64,000 nt of DNA. Origin: Symbiodinium natans. Lineage: Eukaryota; Sar; Dinophyceae; Suessiales; Symbiodiniaceae. Below, one piece after another: positions 44,501 through 53,260 of the stretch (the first letter of the stretch is position 1; each line of letters starts with the position of its first letter). The stretch lies in contig CAJNDS010002634.1 in assembly GCA_905221605.1 (NCBI GenBank), positions 183,501-247,500 on the forward strand. Reading direction: 5' to 3'. The translations under genes and the position numbers were made by a program. Under the pieces are notes generated by a model. The model saw only the letters and a list, made by a program, of their open reading frames with translations. It was not told where the DNA came from and did not search any database.

Positions 44501-44690
44501 GAATAAGTTGGGCGACATCTTCGCAGAGTTCATCGAGACCTTCTCGAAGGTGGCTGCGGCAGTGATCCCCCAAGCCATGAAAGGTGGGCAGTCGTTGCTG
44601 CAGATAGCTGCCACGACCGACTTTCCTTCTATCAGTGCTGGGCCCGTGGTTCATCACAGAGGCCTGCCCTTCAGTGTGGGTTGCTGCTGA
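40749..44690 (+). CDS. Secreted-type protein with coiled coil and three perfect 71-residue repeats
   Basis: Probably one multi-exon gene; the middle is uncertain. Exon 40749-41127 starts [20 protein letters not shown] (signal peptide), then a coiled coil ([20 protein letters not shown]). 41248-about 41315 reads [20 protein letters not shown]. About 41402-41478 reads [20 protein letters not shown]. About 42600-42782 reads [20 protein letters not shown] with VDTA-type repeats. 42865-43002 reads [20 protein letters not shown]. The long exon 43305-44690 (461 codons) holds repeat units at 43665, 43878 and 44091 (213 nt each, start [12 protein letters not shown], core [20 protein letters not shown] and KCLGDWIM), with a degenerate unit from 44304 and another before 43665 ([20 protein letters not shown]). 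Each unit keeps a Cys pair and a (D)LI(K)CL motif. No known domain. Splice joins 42782/42865 (GC-AG) and 43002/family B (GT) are good; the others are tentative. Confidence 0.65.
41480..41590. repeat. TA/CATA microsatellite
   Basis: About 100 bases of TATATACATA units ending in T9, in an intron of the gene above. Confidence 0.95.
41682..41782. mobile_element. Family A element, complete
   Basis: TGGGATGTTCCCCCCATATA pairs with TATCAGGGGTAACATCCCA. Confidence 0.92.
41835..42019 (+). mobile_element. Introner copy 3, interrupted by a TTTAGGG array
   Basis: GATGCTTGGGAACG, TTTTTGGGTACTATAATTCC and TAAG are present, and the end GGTCCCAGAATCAGTATAGG is intact. The middle (about 41895-42000) is replaced by TTTAGGG and TTTGGGG units. 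Confidence 0.75.
42118..42190 (+). repeat. TTTAGGG array
   Basis: Ten mixed TTTAGGG and TTCAGGG units, running straight into a family A element. Confidence 0.95.
42189..42273. mobile_element. Family A element lacking its left terminus
   Basis: TTTATACTAACAGTCCTTAA to GGAACATCCC; its left end is replaced by the TTTAGGG array and its right end abuts a family B element. Confidence 0.88.
42274..42397. mobile_element. Family B element, left tip lost
   Basis: GATTCATGGGTCGTTATAAG pairs with TTATAACTACCCACGAACCT. Confidence 0.9.
43001..43130. mobile_element. Family B element filling an intron at its donor
   Basis: ACGTGGAGGTTCATGGTACT pairs with ACCTCCAAGTAAG-side sequence (TATCATGAACCTCCAAGTA). 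The exon 42865-43002 ends at TAC|GTGGAGG, so the element tip supplies the GT donor. Confidence 0.85.
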
Positions 44691-45025
44691 AGGGCTGTTG
44701 CGCGAATTGGGCCCGATGCATTCTCTCTCTCTCTCTCTCTTCTCAAAAAAGCTGTTAACGACAGAGCTTCTGGTGCAGTTGACATTTGTATCTCGAGCTC
44801 AGTTCCACGAAAAGGCTCATCCAAACTGGCAAGGGGTTTGAACAGGTGAGGAAGTTGCAAACTCCTGTGCCACAATATATTGTAACCTTCTTGGCAGGTT
44901 GTTCCCCCGAACCCCTGAAAATTCAAACCCCCCCCAGGAAGCAGTGAGAGCGTCTTGAAAACTCAAACTCCTCCTAGGAAGCAAACCCCCGAGAAGATTC
45001 CCAAGCTGGAACAACAACAACAACA

Positions 45026-45027
<2 letters not shown>

Positions 45028-45063
<36 letters not shown>

Positions 45064-45127
45064 GACGACTACTACTACTACTACTGCTACTGCTACTACT
45101 GCTATTACTTCTACTTCTACTACTGCG

Positions 45128-45202
<75 letters not shown>

Positions 45203-45218
45203 GCTTCCACTACTACTT

Positions 45219-45312
<94 letters not shown>

Positions 45313-45324
45313 GACTCTACTACG

Positions 45325-45400
<76 letters not shown>
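45028..45400 (+). repeat. CTA trinucleotide array
   Basis: About 120 units of CTA with a few CGA, CTG and CTT interruptions. It merges into the CTACTA terminus of a family C element. Confidence 0.97.
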
Positions 45401-45504
45401 TTTGCTTAAGAACCCCCAAAGAATAAAAATAGAAATCACTATAGCGCCCTTAATAGGGAAGATTCTTTAAACAAAATATTTTTTTGGGGTTCTTAAGCAA
45501 TTAG
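45395..45504. mobile_element. Family C inverted-repeat element
   Basis: CTACTATTTGCTTAAGAACC pairs with GGGGTTCTTAAGCAATTAG. Confidence 0.9.
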
Positions 45505-45565
45505 TCTCCTAAGACACCACAGGTAAGCCTAACTGCGAACTTCGGCTCGCAAGCCCTCCCCTGAC

Positions 45566-45660
45566 GAGTACTTGGAAAGAATTCTTAATTTTCTGGTTCC
45601 GATAACCCCAAAGGAACAGCTGGAATTATAGTTTTTGCTAGGGTGCCAGGTTCAGTATAG
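45566..45660 (+). mobile_element. Introner copy 4, diverged
   Basis: GAGTACTTGGAAAGAATTCT, AACAGCTGGAATTATAG and the end GGTGCCAGGTTCAGTATAG follow the introner order. Confidence 0.6.
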
Positions 45661-45774
45661 CCCCCTGTGTTGCAAGAAGTCCTCTGAGGAAGAATCGACA
45701 AAACAAGCCCGGTCAGGGCCAGCAGCGGTCCGGGAATCACATCCAAGTGCTTAAACGTCTGGGGTTTTCGGGTT

Positions 45775-45925
45775 TGGGTTTAGGGTTTAGGGTTTAGGGT
45801 TTAGGGTTTAGGGTTTAGGGTTTAGGGCTTAGGGCTTAGGGCTTAGGGCTTAGGGCTTAGGGCTTAGGGCTTAGGGCTCAGGGTTTAGGGTTTAGGGTTT
45901 AGGGTTTAGGGTTTAGGGTTTAGTC
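45775..45925 (+). repeat. TTTAGGG array with a central GCTTAGG block
   Basis: Seven TTTAGGG units, nine GCTTAGG units, one TTCAGGG-like unit, then six TTTAGGG units. Confidence 0.96.
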
Positions 45926-46357
45926 TCAGCCGGGGGCAACATACACATTCTGTTGCTTGTATGCAGCGTACGCCCGAGCGCCGTCTCATTTTGCCGGCTG
46001 ACGCTGTCGGACTGACAACATTTAGAAGTTTTGCGGCCCCTATTTAGAGAACTGCCCACATCTTTCTTGAAACGGAAGCTTAGCGCAAGGAGCACAGCTG
46101 ATCCTGCGCTCTCCGTGTAGTGTGACACCAAAAAGCATGAAGTTGAAGCAGCTTTTAAGTTTAAACGGAAAAGGGCAAGTGCACCAACCCTCTCCGATCA
46201 AGCACTCCGTACATGTGGTAACCTTACGTTTCTTCTCGTTCAATTTGCCTTTGTTGTACTTGGTTGTCTGTGATGTACTTCATGGTTTTGACCTACGTGT
46301 GAGGCATGCTGCACATGTCATGCTTCACAACATGCCACTCTGTACATGCTGGTTCAG

Positions 46358-46469
46358 GGGACAACCTGGTCATCACGAAGCACTCTCAAAAAGTGCCCCG
46401 CGAACAAGTCGAGCTGCTGCAAGAGCTGGCCGCTGCGAAGAAGGTGCACTCCCTGTCGGGATATTCAGG
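46358..46469 (+). CDS. Unassigned exon
   Basis: After acceptor GGTTCAG it reads GDNLVITKHSQKVPREQVEL then LQELAAAKKVHSLSGYS and ends near TCAGG|GTTTAGGG. Amphipathic helix; no family recognised. May belong to the gene ending at 50576. Confidence 0.45.
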
Positions 46470-46599
46470 GTTTAGGGTGCAGGGTTTAGGGTTTAGGGTT
46501 TCTATTGCTCACGTGTCTACAACCCTAAGGATGTTTATAGGATAGGTAAGTATTCGACAATTACACACACATGCATTGCACATGGTGTGCTGAACGCTA

Positions 46600-47203
46600 T
46601 ATAACATGTAATACACTGATTGGCATGCATAATGGTATATATATACATATATTTACAAATAAACAAATAAATAAACATATATATATATATATATATAAAT
46701 ATCTATACATATTTATATTTGTTTTTTTACAAGATATAGTTTGCAGGGAGTTGTATGTTGTACACCCTCTATTCACAAAATATTACGCATCATTTTAAGT
46801 GTTTTTTCAATTAACAACTATACGTGTACACATATGAATGTATACATATCTGTTTATGCAGAAAACACTATCAGATAATGTGTTTGTACATGCTGTACCT
46901 TGATTGCGTTTACAAATTTTGTAAAATGTTTCTATAATGTATGCCCGCCCGCCTGCCCGCCCGCCTGCCTGCCCGCGCGCGCACACACACACATACACCC
47001 ACGCATGCACGCACGCACGCGCGCACATGCACGCGCATGCACGCGCATGCATGCGCACGTGCGCGCGCACGCGTGCGCGCGCACGCGCACGCGCGCACGT
47101 GCGCGCGCACGCGCACGCGCATTCGCGCACGAGCACGCGCGCACGCGCACGCGCGCACGCGCACACGCACACACGCACACACGCACGCAGGCAGACACGC
47201 ATA

Positions 47204-47238
<35 letters not shown>

Positions 47239-47718
47239 CTACACTGGCTCTGCTTGACCCTCTGGATGCAATGGCAGAGAGAGATATACAGATACATACA
47301 TATATATATATATATATCTAAATATACATATAAAGATATATATATATATACATGTATATATATGTGTGTGTGTGATCAAAGTGCGCCCGATCCCCCCCTT
47401 ACCCCTCCAGGGTATCCCACCTTGACCCCTGCCCCCTCGCTGTTGTGTGGCTTGAGGTTTTGGGTTCGGGTCTGGAGTTTCGCGTTTAGGGTTAGGGTTT
47501 AGGCAAAAGGGCTTGGGGTAAAGGGTTTAAGGTTTAGGGTTTCAAGTTGGGGGGGGGATTGGGGGGGACGAGGAGGGGGGACCGGCGAAGCACAAAATGT
47601 ATGTATATAGATACATGTAGATATAAATATAGATATAGATATGTCATGATATGTATACAAATATACATTTACTTATACATTTAAATTTTGAAATGCAGAA
47701 ATACATAAATAACAAAAA

Positions 47719-47751
<33 letters not shown>

Positions 47752-48037
47752 TGTATGTATGTATGTATGTATGTATGTATGTATGTATGTATGTATGTAT
47801 GTATGTATGTATGTATGTATATATACATATATGTGCGTGTGTAAGACATGTCCATGCATATGTACATGCATAAGTATGCGTTGATGTCTATGCCTTTGTG
47901 TTTTTGCAGGTATGCACACACCCCCCCCCCGACCCGCGCGCGCACACACACGCACACACGCGCGCGCACGCAAACAAAAAAAACAATAAATAAGCAGATA
48001 AGTAAACACATACACACACACATATACATAGATAGAT

Positions 48038-48083
<46 letters not shown>

Positions 48084-48095
48084 ATATACACACCT
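46600..48095. repeat. Cluster of microsatellites (TA, CA/CG, ATGT)
   Basis: TATA-rich 46635-46730; GC/CA alternation 46965-47200; TATA 47202-47360; about 24 perfect ATGT units 47722-47820; CA/CG 47935-47970; TA 48040-48075. Long open frames here encode only simple repeats. Confidence 0.95.
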
Positions 48096-48137
48096 CTGTA
48101 TTGTGTTGATACACATGCTTAAACATCCTGCGTCCAG

Positions 48138-48240
48138 GATGCCGGCGATTCTGATGAGCCAGCTGCGATCGACTGGTCCATGGACAACTATGGGCCTGAG
48201 ATCCATGAGCTGGTGACCCAGCTCCTCCTCTGCGATTGGT
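48138..48240 (+). CDS. Unassigned exon
   Basis: After acceptor CGTCCAG it reads DAGDSDEPAAIDWSMDNYGP then EIHELVTQLLLCDW. Acidic and exon-like; TTCAGGG/TTTAGGG units follow at 48250-48290. Confidence 0.45.
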
Positions 48241-48808
48241 GCGGTCCACGGGTTCAGGGTTCAGGGTTCAGGGTTTGTAGGGTTTAGGGTGCAGGTACCG
48301 GCATGGCTCTCAGACCGGGTTCAAAGGTTCAAGGGTTCAGGGCTCGGTTTCGCGCAAGTTCCGTTGCGTTTCGATGCTCCCTCTGTGGTTTCGCGCGAAT
48401 TCCGTTGCGTTTCGATTGCTCGAGTTCCGGCCTCTTCTGGCCTCTTCTGGGGGGGGGGGGGGGGGTACTTAGATTGCGGGCCGCATTTTTCGAGATTTCT
48501 TCTTCCTACAGTACAGGTAACGTGAAGCCAGCCAGGATCTGCAGGAGGCAGCCAGAAGCGGGAGGGAAGGCGCTTGAAGCTTTGAAGTTGTATAGCCAAG
48601 CAAAATGAAGCCAGGATCCGCGCGGCATTAGACCCATTCAAAAGAGCAGAAGAGGCGTTTCCCGCATGCAAGCGGGTGCCTCCTCGAAGCCCAAAAAGTG
48701 TTTGTGCATCATGAGGGTTGTTCTTGAGGTTCCTGTACCAACCATCATGAGTTCAGTCTTGTGTGTAGCAGGCTTCGGCTACTAGGTGGAAACTGACCCG
48801 AAACTGAG

Positions 48809-50576
48809 CCGCAAGAATCCGCTGCGAAGTGGCAACCTCCAAGGTTCAATGGCAAAGAGACGGGGACGGGCTCCTGCCTAGCCTTCGCGCCAGGGAGCAA
48901 GACAGGCAGCAACAACCAGGCCACCCAACAGGATTGGCAGGCCCCAACGAAGGACGACTTCGTGAAGCTTGAGCCCTGGGCAGTACCATGTGGCAACCAG
49001 TGGATGAAGGACCACTGGCAGAAGTGGCAAGGCTACTCTTTCTACACGAGCGATGCAAGCCTCGAGAAGTGTTTGACGGTGTCCTTCAGTTTGTCCATGC
49101 AGCCAGTCGTCGCCTTCGTGGGTGGCATCGAGTTCAAGCTGCTGCCTGGGCCCTTGGCGCAAGTCGACACCCTTGCCGGGGCCTTAGAGCTTGTTTGATG
49201 CTTGTGCTTCGCCACAATCTGCAGCATGTGCCTGCCACAAGTGTACAACTGTGCATTCTTGTGGCTGTGATACCAGTTCGGTCGATGATGCATCTCCGAA
49301 TCTGGGTTCACACACAGGGCTTCGGTAGCTTTTGGTCTTGCTTGCATCCACGGGAACCCATAGCGCATGGGCCGGGACATGCTGTGAGAGGGGGGGATCC
49401 CGGTCCACAAAACGCCCGGGCTTCCTCGAAAGTGGGCCCAAGGTGGCTGTTTGTTGCTTTCCTCGACACATCATGAGAGCAAGGCCCTCTTCAAAGCTAA
49501 ACCCTAAACCCTAAGCCCTAAACCCTAAACCCTAAGCCCTAAACCCGTAAACCCCTAAACCCCTAAACCGTAAACCTCAGCTGAGGTGTGCTGGCCGGTT
49601 GGTCAGCCGGGCGGCCTGGACCTCAGCGTCCTGCGCTCGGAGGTGAAGTCCAACAACGTGCTCCTCTTCAGCCGGACGCTGCGCTTGGCCAAGCGCTTCG
49701 GCCAAGACACGGACTTCGTGACCAAGAACCTCAACGGCGCCCACCAGACCGCCCGAAGCTTCTTCGGCAAGCCGGGGAGTTCCGAGAGCAGCACCGCCAT
49801 AGCTTCCATGAAGAGGGCCGCGCTGCTGGAGAGCAACCGCACCCTGGCTCAGGCTGCTCAGGCCGCGGCCAAGGCTAGGCTGGCCAAGCTGGAGGAGTCT
49901 CTGTACTGGAAGGTGGAGGAGGAGGACCTCTATCTGGCCTCGGTGGAGTACGGCAAGGACGCCGGCATGAACACGACCTCCGAGTTGCGAGGGAGGGCGG
50001 CCGGTCGACGCCTCAGCGCACTTCAAAACGGGGAGAAGAGGCAGAACTCCTTCAAGCTCTTCGGCTTCAAGAATTCCGGGCTGGTGAACTATGACGTGAA
50101 AGGCTTCTTGTCGGGCAATTGGCTGCAGCTTGGGTTGCAGATGGGCTGGGGGCATTACCAGAGCCCGGAAAAGACGATCAACTTGGTGAACATGGCAGAC
50201 CAGTTCGCCGCAGTGCTAGCAGCCGTGCCCACCTCGCTCCTGTCGTTGGAGAGCAAGAAGAGGGCCATCGCCGCGCTATATGATTTCCAGGACTCAAGTT
50301 CAATTTCGTTCTGTCCCAGCTTTGCATGCCTCAACTAGTCAGGGGCTCAATGCTGTGCTCTGCAAACACTGGCATGATTTCCAGGATGGGGATATCACAG
50401 AAGTGCAGGGCACGGCCAAGACGAAGACTCTCGCCGGGACCGTCAAGAAGAGCAACGGAGACGCGCAGTGGGCGTTCGACGTCAACTCGCCTCCGGTCGG
50501 CTCCACCATCCAGCACCCTCCCGTGCCCAGCAAGACCCTGCCGGCATGTCAGGCCACGGAGCAGTGCACTATTTAG
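48809..50576 (+). CDS. Uncharacterised dinoflagellate protein, 3' part of gene
   Basis: Exon 48809-about 49165 carries GSCLAFAPGSKTG, CGNQWMKDHWQKWQGYSFYT and SFSLSMQPVVAFVGGIEFKL. Exon 49586-50290 starts VCWPVGQPGGLDLSVLR, then a helical middle (NRTLAQAAQAAAKARLAKLE) and DVKGFLSGNWLQLGLQMGWG. Exon 50385-50576 reads DGDITEVQGTAKTKTLAGTV and stops at TAG 50574-50576. The intron 50291-50384 is GA-AG with a 13-bp duplication. The stop codon is the TAG of the first telomere repeat after the exon, so either the ORF ends there or the true donor is missed. I do not recognise a domain. The earlier exons 46358 and 48138 may belong here. Confidence 0.6.
49499..49577 (-). repeat. CCCTAAA array 5' of an exon
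   Basis: Eleven units, ending nine bases before the acceptor at 49585. Confidence 0.95.
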
Positions 50577-50625
50577 GGTTTAGGGTTTAGGGTTTAGGGT
50601 TTACGGTTTAGGTTTTAGGGTCCTA
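50572..50625 (+). repeat. TTTAGGG array overlapping a stop codon
   Basis: ACTATTTAGGGTTTAGGG: the first TAG is in frame with the upstream exon. Confidence 0.95.
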
Positions 50626-50769
50626 CTTGCAACAAAGCCCCACTTCCATCAGCCAAGTGATTTCGGGTGCTTTGTGGCCTTTGGGAAGGTGCTGCAGCTA
50701 GGGAGGGGTCATTGGAGAGGACTCGACAGCAAACGTTACAGAAGTCTATGTCTTGTCCCAGCTACGTAA

Positions 50770-50860
50770 TCAACCCAAAACCCAAAACCCAAAACCCTAA
50801 ACCCTAAACCCTAAACCCCAAACCCTAGCCCTAAACCCTAAACCCCTTCACCCTATAAGC
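50770..50860 (-). repeat. CCCAAAA/CCCTAAA array
   Basis: Three CCCAAAA units and then about nine CCCTAAA-type units. Confidence 0.92.
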
Positions 50861-50919
50861 CCTAATCCCGTCAGGGCAGCCCCGTCCAGGGCAGCTCCTG
50901 CTCTCATCTGCAGGCCTTT

Positions 50920-50980
50920 CTTAGGGTTTAGGGTTTAGGGTTTGGGGTTTGGGGTTTAGGGTTTAGGGTTGAGTCTCTCG
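50920..50980 (+). repeat. TTTAGGG/TTTGGGG array
   Basis: Eight units. Confidence 0.93.
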
Positions 50981-51079
50981 GCCAATTCTGAGGTTTAAGG
51001 GTATCGATATTGTTTTTTGAGGTTTGACATCGGCTTATTGTATTTGATTGTACTTGATTGTTTCTAGTTTTTGTGTTTA

Positions 51080-51720
51080 AATTTAGGGTTTCAGGGTTTT
51101 AGGGTTTTCGGGTTTTAAGGTTTAGGGTTCAGGGTTTTGGGGCTGTAGTGGCTGGCTGTTGCCTGGCTAGCGGATCCGAGGCCTTGATGCAGAAAGGGGT
51201 TTAGGGTTTAGGGTTTCGATTCCTTTTTGGTGTTTATTTCGCTTTTCAGGGTTTTCGGGTTTAGGGTTGTAGGGTTTTAGGGTTTTAGGGTTTTAGGGTT
51301 TTAGGGTTTCAGGGTTTTTGTGGTTTAGGGTTTAGGGGCTTTAGGGTTTTAGGGTTCTAGGGTTTTAGGGTTTTAGGGTTTTAGGGTTTTCGGGTTTTCG
51401 GGTTTTCGGGTTTTCGGGTTTTAGGGTTTTAGGGTTTTAGGGTTTTAGGGTTTTAGGGTTTTAGGGTTTTAGGGCTTTAGGGCTTTAGGGTTTTAGGGTT
51501 TTAGGGTTTTAGGGTGCCAATTCTGAGGTTTGGACATCGGTTTATTGTATTTTGTTGTAGCTTGTGTTTTTTTTTGTTTTTCAGGGTTTTAGGGTGCCAA
51601 TTTTGAGGTTTGACATCGTTTTGTTGTATTTTATGGTATGTTGTGTTTCTAGTTTTCTTTTCTTAATTTAGGGTTTCAGGGTTTTAGGTTTTGGGGGTTT
51701 AGGGTTTTCAACACACTTTA
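51080..51720 (+). repeat. TTTTAGGG 8-mer arrays with unique islands
   Basis: Units of TTTTAGGG with TTTTCGGG and TTTCAGGG blocks. Short unique islands share AATTCTGAGGTTTG, ATCGGTTTATTGTATTT and GTTTTTGTGTTT words at 50990, 51520 and 51600, so a larger unit of about 80-100 bases has been copied. Confidence 0.9.
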
Positions 51721-52130
51721 TGTCCAAAAGCTTTAAAAATATTTTATTATAATGCAAATAAATATAAACGGGATTCGACCATCATCCAATTAAACGCTAC
51801 TTGTAAAATACGTACTGGTAGTAGTTTATTTGTTAATGTATGAAATGAAATATTAGATAAAACTTTATTTAATAAAATTTACCAAAACCAACTTGATTTG
51901 ATATAAGTATTGTGTTTTTTATCTAATTTACATATTTGTGTAATTTCATTTACATCGAGGTTTTTTAATTGTAGTTTATTATTCATAACTTTTTCATCTT
52001 GTTTTAATATATTACATAATGAATCAGTATTATTATTATTATTATTACTCTTCTTATTATTATTACATGATAATATTACGAAATGATAATTAATTATTGT
52101 TTTGTTCATTACTTTTAAAAAACTTGTTAG
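51720..52130. other. AT-rich island of foreign character
   Basis: About 400 bases with very low GC in a window that is otherwise GC-rich. Bounded on both sides by TTTTAGGG-type arrays. Contains the minus-strand frame described at 51744-52109. Confidence 0.9.
51744..52109 (-). pseudogene. AT-rich reading frame with one in-frame TAA, origin unknown
   Basis: From ATG at 52109 the minus strand reads 76 codons with an Asn run (KKSNNNNNNTDSLCNILKQD; NKLQLKNLDVNEITQICKLD), meets one TAA at 51879-51881, then stays open in the same frame for 44 codons (ILLNKVLSNISFHTLTNKLL; RILQVAFNWMMVESRLYLFA) to a TAA. Lys/Asn/Ile/Leu-rich use is unlike any other coding sequence here. It could come from an AT-rich endosymbiont, parasite, organelle or giant-virus genome, or be non-coding. 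No family is recognised. Confidence 0.4.
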
Positions 52131-52134
52131 GGTT

Positions 52135-52255
52135 TAGGGTTTTAGGCTTTCAGGGTTTTCGGGTTTAGGGCCTAGGGTTTTAGGGCTTTAGGGTTTTAGG
52201 GCTTTAGGGTTTTAGGGCTTTAGGGTTTTAGGGTTTTAGGGTTTAGGGTTAAGCG
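52135..52255 (+). repeat. TTTTAGGG/CTTTAGGG array
   Basis: Thirteen units, closing the AT-rich island on the right. Confidence 0.93.
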
Positions 52256-52864
52256 CCCTTATACAGTTTGAATGGGTATTTTGGGTGCTGTGATGTTATG
52301 AGTATATCGGGACGGTACCTGGGAGAATGCTGTCATCGGGATCTGCCGTGAATACTTTTGGGCTCCTGCAACAGCTGCTCGCGCAAAGGAGGCGGACTGT
52401 GCGAGCCACTTTGCGGAGCAGGGCGTGGCGTGGCCGGCATTTATGTGACTTGCGCTTTGGAGGAGAAACCTGGAAAATCACAAGCCAAACGTCTGAAGCT
52501 GCGACAAAGTTCTTCCGCATGTAGGTGCAGGGCACGTCTGCCCATGGTTAGCCTTGAACTCCACCAACCCTTTGTAGATGCACAGCTTTGGGGGGTGAGG
52601 GGCGGAGGCACCTCCCCTGAACCTTTTGAAGCTCACATCCCTGAATCTTTTTCTCGCACCTTCACCACGGTTGGCAAGAGCTGAGGCACGCGGCATGCAG
52701 TGCACGTGGATGGACGGAAGATGCTTGACGCTTGGCTTTGCTGCTCTTGGCGCTTTTCGGATTTTTTTTTTGGGAGTCGGGGGTTTCCTAATCCGGATAC
52801 AGCGGCTCTCGTCACTTCCGGAGCCCTGAACCCTTCACTGCCTTCTCAAGAAGGGCAGCTCCCT

Positions 52865-52935
52865 ATAAAACCCTAAACCCTAGACCCTGAACCCTAAACC
52901 CTAAACCCTAAACCCTAAACCCTAAACCCTAAAGT
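52865..52935 (-). repeat. CCCTAAA array
   Basis: Ten units. Confidence 0.95.
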
Positions 52936-53059
52936 TCCTGCATCTCCGAAGGACCACGGGCTCTGAGTGTGTGCCAGACGCATGGCTGAACAGTCTGGGA
53001 ACGTCCGGGATTTAGGGTTTCCCAGCAAGCTTGTCCAAAACTGGGTTCAAACATGGTTT

Positions 53060-53160
53060 CGGGTCGGGTTTAGGGTTTAGGGCCTTTAGGGTTTAGGGCC
53101 TTTAGGGTTTAGGGCCTTTAGGGTTTAGGGCCTTTAGGGTTTAGGTTTAAGGTTTAGGGT
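53060..53160 (+). repeat. TTTAGGGCC-type higher-order repeat
   Basis: Four copies of a 20-base unit GGGTTTAGGGCCTTTA-like, so here two telomere units plus CC were amplified together. Confidence 0.9.
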
Positions 53161-53260
53161 TCCCTTTTTGGGGGTTTAGGATTGGATGCACAGGGTGCCG
53201 GTCCTCACTAAAGAAGTGGGAGTGGCATCAGGGCGAAAACTACCCCTGACTCCGTTCCAG

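Larger units (their letters stand above)
44691..46357. other. Intergenic stretch dominated by repeats
   Basis: Contains CT microsatellite at 44722-44741, the CTA array, a family C element, an introner copy and a TTTAGGG block. Around 45525-45565 and 45660-45700 short open stretches flank the introner, which would fit unassigned exons. Confidence 0.4.

Noticed and set aside
44974-45470. Long Leu/Tyr or Val frames over the CTA array
   Set aside because: They are translations of a trinucleotide microsatellite.
46807-48249. Several 100-200 codon frames rich in Ala/Arg/His or Tyr/Ile
   Set aside because: They read through CA/CG, TA and ATGT microsatellites.
49577-50155. 192-codon minus-strand ORF
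   Set aside because: Antisense shadow of the better supported + strand exon 49586-50290.
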